Positions 6,056 to 9,675 of a DNA stretch of 9,675 bases are shown one piece after another (the stretch's first letter is position 1; the number at the start of each line of letters is the position of its first letter). The notes under the pieces were generated by a model, which did not search any database, was not told where the DNA came from, and worked only from the letters and a program-made list of their open reading frames with translations. The stretch comes from Paucidesulfovibrio sp050251775 (GTDB lineage: Bacteria; Desulfobacterota; Desulfovibrionia; Desulfovibrionales; Desulfovibrionaceae): positions 1 to 9,675 of the forward strand of contig JBFWMD010000109.1 of the NCBI GenBank assembly GCA_050251775.1. Direction: 5' to 3'. Both the position numbers and the translations under genes were made by a program.

Positions 6056-7732
6056 CTAGTCGCCGTCCTGGCTCCCGCCCCGGTTGCCGCCCTGATCGCC
6101 GTTGGAATTTCCCTCGGAAGTGCCGCCCTGATCGCCGCCAGAGGGCTTTCTGCGTCTGCGGCGTTTCTTTTTGGGCCGGGGGGGCTGTTCCCCCTCCTGC
6201 CGCTCGGACGCTGACTCGCTCCTGGGGCTGGCGGACTCCGCGCGCGGTTCCGCTGGAGCCTCGTCGCGAGCGCTTCTGGGGCTGCGCGGTCCGGGCTTGC
6301 GGCGTTCCGCTCCTCGGCCGAGGCGTGCGGTGTCCTGCTTGTCCGGCAGATCCACGCCCTTGGTATGCACGTTGTCGTGGTAAAATTCGTCCAGGAGCGT
6401 GGCAATGAGCGTGGCCCCGTCTTCGGACGCGGCCAGTTCCTTGGCCAGCGGCAAAAAGCGGCTCATGCGCTCGCGCGAGATGGGCAGCAGCGTCCGGACC
6501 TTGGATTCCAGCAAGGCAGTGGCCCGCTGGGCCAGGACGCCGCGCAGGGTTTCGTCGTCGGGCAGGGGGCGCGGCTCCATGTTGATGCTGTACTGGGTGG
6601 CGATGCGCTTCAGCTCCAGCTTCTGGATCACGTCCACCAGGGAGAGCACTTCCCCTGCGGCTCCGGCGCGTCCGGTCCTGCCGGCGCGGTGGATGTAGGA
6701 CTCGTGATCCTCGGGCGGTTCATAGAGAAAAACGTGGGACAGGGCCGGGATGTCGATGCCGCGGGCGGCCACGTCCGTTGCGGCCAGAAAGCGCAGCGAG
6801 CCCGCCCGGATGCGTGCCAGGATCTGCTCGCGCCGGGACTGGGAGAGGTCCGAGGACAGGGCGTCCGCATCGTACCCGAACTGCTTGAGCACCTCGGCCA
6901 CATAGTGGCAGTTGGCTTTGGTGTTGCAGAAGATGATGGCCGAGGTGGGGTTCTCCACCTCGATGATGCGCATCAGGGCGCGGTCCTTGCCCATGGCCGG
7001 AACTTCGTAATAGGCGTGGGTCACCTCGGCCACGTGGACCTGCTTGCCCGAGAGGCTGATGAACAGCGGGGAGTTGAGGAACTCCTCGGAGAGCCGGAGC
7101 ACCAGAGGGGGGAAGGTGGCCGAGAACATCAGGGAGTTGATGCGGCGTTTGGGCAGGTAGCGCTGGACCTGCTTCATGTCCGGATAGAAGCCGATGGAGA
7201 GCATCCGGTCGGCTTCGTCAAAGATCAGGGTTTCGAGCTTGTCCAGGGAGAGCGAGCCCTTGAGCAGGTGGTCGAGCACGCGACCGGGTGTGCCCACCAC
7301 GAGGTGCGCCCCCTGCTTGAAGGCTTCGATCTGCGGGCCGTAGCTCGTGCCGCCGTAGACCGCGATGGTGCGGATTTTTCCGCCGGAAAGCATTTCCGCC
7401 TCGTGGGCGACCTGCTTGGCCAGTTCGCGGGTGGGCAGGAGCACCAGGGCCTGACAATGGTTCTTGTTCGGGTCGATGCGTTCGATGAGTGGGAGCACGA
7501 ACGCGCCGGTCTTCCCGCTGCCCGTGCGGGCCTGGACCATGATGTCCTGGCGTTTGAGCATGTAGGGCATGGACTTGGCCTGAACAGGCATGAGTCCGGA
7601 CCAGCCGGCTCGGACGCAGGCCTCGCGCAGGGCTTCGGGAAGTTCAGCGTAGCTGATTTCGGGCAGGGCGTCCTCGGGGGACACCTCGGCCGGGCCGTCG
7701 GATTCTCTTTGGATATATTTTGATTCTGTCAT
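6056..7732 (-). CDS. DEAD-box ATP-dependent RNA helicase, CsdA/DeaD- or RhlE-like
   Basis: This 558-residue protein unwinds RNA duplexes using ATP, in roles such as ribosome assembly, mRNA decay and cold adaptation. All core motifs are intact: a Q-motif glutamine (Gln51 in MPVQAKSMP), motif I ARTGSGKT (68-75), PTRELAKQ (100-107), TPGR (148-151), DEAD (172-175), SAT (204-206), IIFCNTKAN (266-274), ATDVAARGIDIP (318-329) and HRAGRTGRAG (348-357). Residues about 390-455 resemble the helical dimerisation/linker region after the core in CsdA/DeaD. The rest is a low-complexity tail: a charged Arg/Glu/Ser stretch, a basic cluster KKKRRRRRK (521-529), and a Gly/Asn/Gln ending with two GDQGG units, probably for RNA binding. 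No Shine-Dalgarno sequence is visible before the ATG, and the next in-frame Met is at residue 48, so the ATG at 7732 remains the best start. A terminator follows the gene. Confidence 0.93.
   Translation of the reverse strand: MTESKYIQRESDGPAEVSPEDALPEISYAELPEALREACVRAGWSGLMPVQAKSMPYMLKRQDIMVQARTGSGKTGAFVLPLIERIDPNKNHCQALVLLPTRELAKQVAHEAEMLSGGKIRTIAVYGGTSYGPQIEAFKQGAHLVVGTPGRVLDHLLKGSLSLDKLETLIFDEADRMLSIGFYPDMKQVQRYLPKRRINSLMFSATFPPLVLRLSEEFLNSPLFISLSGKQVHVAEVTHAYYEVPAMGKDRALMRIIEVENPTSAIIFCNTKANCHYVAEVLKQFGYDADALSSDLSQSRREQILARIRAGSLRFLAATDVAARGIDIPALSHVFLYEPPEDHESYIHRAGRTGRAGAAGEVLSLVDVIQKLELKRIATQYSINMEPRPLPDDETLRGVLAQRATALLESKVRTLLPISRERMSRFLPLAKELAASEDGATLIATLLDEFYHDNVHTKGVDLPDKQDTARLGRGAERRKPGPRSPRSARDEAPAEPRAESASPRSESASERQEGEQPPRPKKKRRRRRKPSGGDQGGTSEGNSNGDQGGNRGGSQDGD
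6085..6137. repeat. 17-nt direct repeat in helicase tail codons
   Basis: TGCCGCCCTGATCGCCG occurs at 6085-6101 and again at 6121-6137, with a 36-nt period. It encodes the two GDQGG units (12 residues apart) near the helicase C-terminus, which suggests that the tail grew by a small in-frame duplication. Confidence 0.75.
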
Positions 7733-7750
7733 GTCGGTGTGGGTGTTGAA

Positions 7751-7782
7751 GGGGAGCGCCGAACAAGGGGAGCGCCAAACAG
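7751..7782. repeat. Tandem 16-nt repeat in helicase leader
   Basis: Two adjacent 16-nt units, GGGGAGCGCCGAACAA (7751-7766) and GGGGAGCGCCAAACAG (7767-7782), match at 14 of 16 positions. They lie 18 nt upstream of the helicase ATG, within the likely 5' untranslated leader. They may be a regulatory duplication or a protein or RNA binding site; no known motif is recognised. Confidence 0.7.
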
Positions 7783-7823
7783 GGCCGCGCCGGGCGCAAT
7801 GCGCCTGAACCAGACGCTAGCAA

Positions 7824-7852
7824 TGGATACAGGGCATTGAAGCCCAGGTCAA
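7824..7852 (-). promoter_or_regulatory. Possible sigma-70-like promoter for the helicase
   Basis: On the minus strand TTGACC (7852-7847, five of six to the -35 consensus) is separated by exactly 17 nt from TATCCA (7829-7824, a weak -10). Transcription would begin near 7816 and give a leader of about 80 nt that includes the tandem repeat. The -10 is poor, so this is only a candidate. Confidence 0.3.
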
Positions 7853-7891
7853 CCTGCACTTGACAGCGACCGCCGTGCAGGGCAGGCAGAG

Positions 7892-8806
7892 ATGATGACC
7901 GTACTTCACCCCGCTGAAAATGTTCGCGTTCGGTGCGCAGTGTTTCTTTTTCTGTTCTGCTGCATGTCTTTGCCCGCCCGCGCCGACGAAAATAAGACCA
8001 TCATCTGGCCGTACTTTTCCTTTCCTCCCCTGATGATCGTCAATGCGGACGGGACGCTCGGCGGCATCAACGTCCGCTTGCAGGAACTGCTGGCCCGCTC
8101 CTTGCCCGGTTATCGCCACGAGCGAATCAATTCTCCGGTGAACCGCAGCTTTCTGGGCGCGCGGGAGGGCAACCCCTATTGCATGATCGGACTGCTCAAC
8201 CGGCCCGACAGGGAGCGGTTTTTGCGTTATTCCAGTGTGCCGTGCCGCCTGGTTCCGCCCCAGGTGGTCGTGACCCGGAAGGGGCTGCTCGACGCGTATA
8301 AAAATGTGGTCGGTCAGGTCTCCCTGCGGGAACTGCTCGCGGAGGGCAGACTGGTCAACGGGCACATCAAGGGCTTCAGCCACGGCGAGGTGCTGGACAA
8401 GATCATCGAAGAAAATTCGTGGCGGGAGAATCTGTTTGAAATCGTGGACATGAAGAGTCTGGGGCGGCAGTTGGGACTGCTTCTCTCCGGGCGTATTCAG
8501 TATTTCATCACCACGCCGGACCAGGGCTGGTATGCGCTGCAAGAGCAGGGGTTGTCCGATCAGTTGGAAGTGATCCGCGTGTCCGAGGCCCGCAAGTGGG
8601 AGTACGGCTATGTGGCCTGTGCCCGCAGCGGATTGGATGCCGGGGTTATTTCGAGAATCGATGCGGCCCTGGCCGAGGTGTTGCGCGGCGACGAACTGCG
8701 GGAGGCATACAGAGACCGCCTGCCGCCGACACTCTGGCCGGAGTTCGATGCCGAGTGGGAGCGGCTGATGGTCCCGTACATCAAGGGGACCATGCCTTCC
8801 GAGTGA
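7892..8806 (+). CDS. Secreted periplasmic solute-binding-like protein (SBP family 3 type)
   Basis: This 304-residue protein has a clear Sec signal peptide: basic residues at 12-14, a hydrophobic core CAVFLFLFCCMSL and an ARA|DE cleavage site after residue 31. The mature part has the look of a family 3 extracellular solute-binding domain: an opening strand followed by FPPLMIVNADGTLGGINVRLQELLA (lobe 1) and late strands such as QYFITTPDQGWYALQEQG and YGYVACARSG. The closing helical region is IDAALAEVLRGDELREAYRDRLP. No membrane anchor, GGDEF, histidine kinase or permease is attached or adjacent, so its partner is unknown. A second ATG at 7895 is an equally possible start. It is divergent from the helicase and convergent with the response regulator, 21 bp from that gene's stop. 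It probably binds a small polar ligand, but the ligand cannot be predicted. Confidence 0.7.
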   Translation: MMTVLHPAENVRVRCAVFLFLFCCMSLPARADENKTIIWPYFSFPPLMIVNADGTLGGINVRLQELLARSLPGYRHERINSPVNRSFLGAREGNPYCMIGLLNRPDRERFLRYSSVPCRLVPPQVVVTRKGLLDAYKNVVGQVSLRELLAEGRLVNGHIKGFSHGEVLDKIIEENSWRENLFEIVDMKSLGRQLGLLLSGRIQYFITTPDQGWYALQEQGLSDQLEVIRVSEARKWEYGYVACARSGLDAGVISRIDAALAEVLRGDELREAYRDRLPPTLWPEFDAEWERLMVPYIKGTMPSE

Positions 8807-8827
8807 AGGCGGGTCGGAGCTCCCGGA

Positions 8828-9202
8828 TCAGTTTTTCCCCGCGAAACAGCGGGCGATGCTCTCCTGGAGTTCCTCCTGGATCAGCGGCTTGGCCAGAAAA
8901 CGGGAAGCCCCCAGCTCCAGAAGCGTGGAAATGTCGCTGACCCCCACCACGGCGGACATGATGATCACCGGCAGGTTTTTGAGTTGCGTGTCGCCCCGCA
9001 GGGTCTGGATGAGCTGGCGTCCGTCCATCTCGGGCATCATGATGTCCGTGAGCAGCAGGTCGAAGGAGTTCTCCGCCTTGAGCGCCTCATAGGCATGCTT
9101 GCCGTTGGGACTGACAAAGGCGGCATGTCCGAAGGATTCGACGAGCGTTCTCGCGAGCCGTTGTGATATGCGGTCATCTTCGGCGATCAGTATCCGTTTC
9201 AT
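8828..9202 (-). CDS. Single-domain response regulator (CheY-like receiver)
   Basis: The 124-residue product is a complete receiver domain with no output domain. The acidic pocket is Glu8-Asp9-Asp10, the phosphoacceptor is Asp53 in LLLTDIMMPEMDG, the switch residue is Ser83 in VIIMSAVVG and the conserved lysine is Lys105 in FLAKPLI. It would be phosphorylated by a histidine kinase and act by protein-protein contact or as a phosphorelay intermediate. The start is well supported: GGAGGA (minus strand, 9215-9210) lies 7 nt before the ATG. No kinase gene is in the window. It follows the partial upstream gene by 56 bp on the same strand and could be cotranscribed with it. Confidence 0.93.
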   Translation of the reverse strand: MKRILIAEDDRISQRLARTLVESFGHAAFVSPNGKHAYEALKAENSFDLLLTDIMMPEMDGRQLIQTLRGDTQLKNLPVIIMSAVVGVSDISTLLELGASRFLAKPLIQEELQESIARCFAGKN

Positions 9203-9209
9203 CGAGAAG

Positions 9210-9215
9210 TCCTCC
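9210..9215 (-). promoter_or_regulatory. Strong ribosome binding site of the response regulator
   Basis: GGAGGA on the minus strand, inside a longer GGGGAGGA, stands 7 nt before the ATG at 9202. It fixes the start and predicts efficient translation. Confidence 0.8.
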
Positions 9216-9258
9216 CCGGAGATTCCCGCATATCACAATTCGGCTGCGTTCCACAATG

Positions 9259-9675
9259 CTAGCACGCGGTCTGCATGGATTCCAAAAGCTGCCGGAGCAA
9301 CTCGGGCTTTTCCGTGAGATCCGAGCTTTCCAGGAAGGCCTTGCGCTGTTCGACGCGGTCGCGCAAGGTCGCCAGGTATTGCTCGTGGTTTTGGACCTTG
9401 GTGTGGTCGTAGCGTTCGTAGAATCCGGGCAGCAGCTTTTCCACACTGTTTCTGGTGGGGATCTGCGCGCCCGCGAGCAGGGGCCAGTCCTCCCATTCCA
9501 GCTGGTCCGTGAGGATGGCGGTCTGGAGGGTCAGGGAGGTCTGGAGCGGGATGCCGGTCAACTCGTCGGCCGAGGTTTTCCAGAACCCGCTGGAGTTGAA
9601 CATGTATCCGCTGGCGCCATTTTCAAAGACCTTGATGAAGGCTTCCACGTCCTTCCAGAGCTCGTAGACCCGGAA
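9259..9675 (-). CDS. C-terminal fragment, possible PEP carboxykinase (ATP)-like protein
   Basis: The frame is open from the right edge of the window to TAG at 9261-9259, giving 138 visible residues. It continues upstream past the GTG at 9648 (FRVYELWKDVEAF...), so the gene is cut at its 5' end and that GTG is not its start. The fragment reads GYMFNSSGFWKTSADELTGIPLQTSLTLQTAI, then WPLLAGAQIPT, LLPGFYERYDH and a charged helical end. By eye this spacing resembles the end of ATP-type PEP carboxykinase: a strand-Asn-Thr/Ser-Gly-Trp/Phe element, an Ile-rich helix ending in AIL, then an IPT segment and a proline-tyrosine turn. The resemblance is partial and the catalytic P-loop lies outside the window, so the assignment is tentative. 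The receiver gene follows 56 bp downstream. Confidence 0.45.
   Translation of the reverse strand, partial: FRVYELWKDVEAFIKVFENGASGYMFNSSGFWKTSADELTGIPLQTSLTLQTAILTDQLEWEDWPLLAGAQIPTRNSVEKLLPGFYERYDHTKVQNHEQYLATLRDRVEQRKAFLESSDLTEKPELLRQLLESMQTAC

Noticed and set aside
6365..7723. A 452-codon plus-strand frame opposite the helicase
   Set aside because: The helicase frame has every DEAD-box motif. This one mirrors it and has no domain or ribosome binding site.
7860..7888. A perfect TTGACA at 7860-7865 upstream of the solute-binding gene
   Set aside because: At 17 nt spacing the -10 would be CAGGCA, which does not resemble a -10 box, so no promoter is called.
7817..8542. A 241-codon minus-strand frame opposite the solute-binding gene
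   Set aside because: The plus-strand product has a signal peptide and a coherent fold. The antisense product has neither.
8807..8836. A GGAGCTCC palindrome near a T-run between the convergent 7892 and 8828 genes
   Set aside because: The stem is only four pairs with no real loop, and the T-run lies inside the response regulator coding sequence, so it is not a credible terminator.

Overview
The window is a GC-rich bacterial chromosome segment. Its gene content (an XrtD-type exosortase fused to EpsI, a PrsT-like TPR lipoprotein, an APS kinase, and a stand-alone CheY-like receiver) suggests a Gram-negative proteobacterium, most likely a Desulfovibrio-like sulfate reducer. The Gram-negative call rests on the lipoprotein and exosortase machinery. 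The taxon is an inference and was not tested against any database.

Layout: positions 1-5678 are a plus-strand run. It holds the 3' end of an APS kinase gene (cysC), then an exosortase/EpsI fusion (xrtD), a polyprenyl-phosphate sugar-1-phosphate transferase, and a long lipoprotein made almost wholly of TPR repeats (prsT). A strong hairpin plus T-tract terminator closes the run. The last three genes form a compact exosortase/exopolysaccharide cluster. The sugar transferase would start a lipid-linked glycan at the inner membrane. The TPR lipoprotein would help export or assembly at the envelope. The exosortase would process proteins carrying a C-terminal sorting tail, probably linking them to the same extracellular matrix. 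No sorting-tail substrate is encoded in the window.

Positions 5679-6055 lie between convergent genes. They hold the plus-strand terminator, a minus-strand terminator for the helicase, a second weaker minus-strand terminator-like hairpin, a five-run G-quadruplex motif on the minus strand, and a degenerate element resembling a tRNA T-arm plus CCA end.

Positions 6056-7732 (minus strand) encode a DEAD-box RNA helicase with a CsdA/DeaD-like region after the core and a basic, glycine-rich tail. Its leader contains a tandem 16-nt repeat and no visible Shine-Dalgarno sequence. A divergent gene at 7892-8806 encodes a secreted periplasmic solute-binding-like protein with no transporter partner. Convergent to it on the minus strand lie a single-domain response regulator (8828-9202) and the 3' part of a further gene (9259-9675) whose product tentatively resembles the C-terminus of ATP-type PEP carboxykinase.

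The most notable features are the compact exosortase-D locus beside an APS kinase, which raises the possibility of a sulfated matrix, and the unexplained structures in the 377-bp convergent intergenic region.
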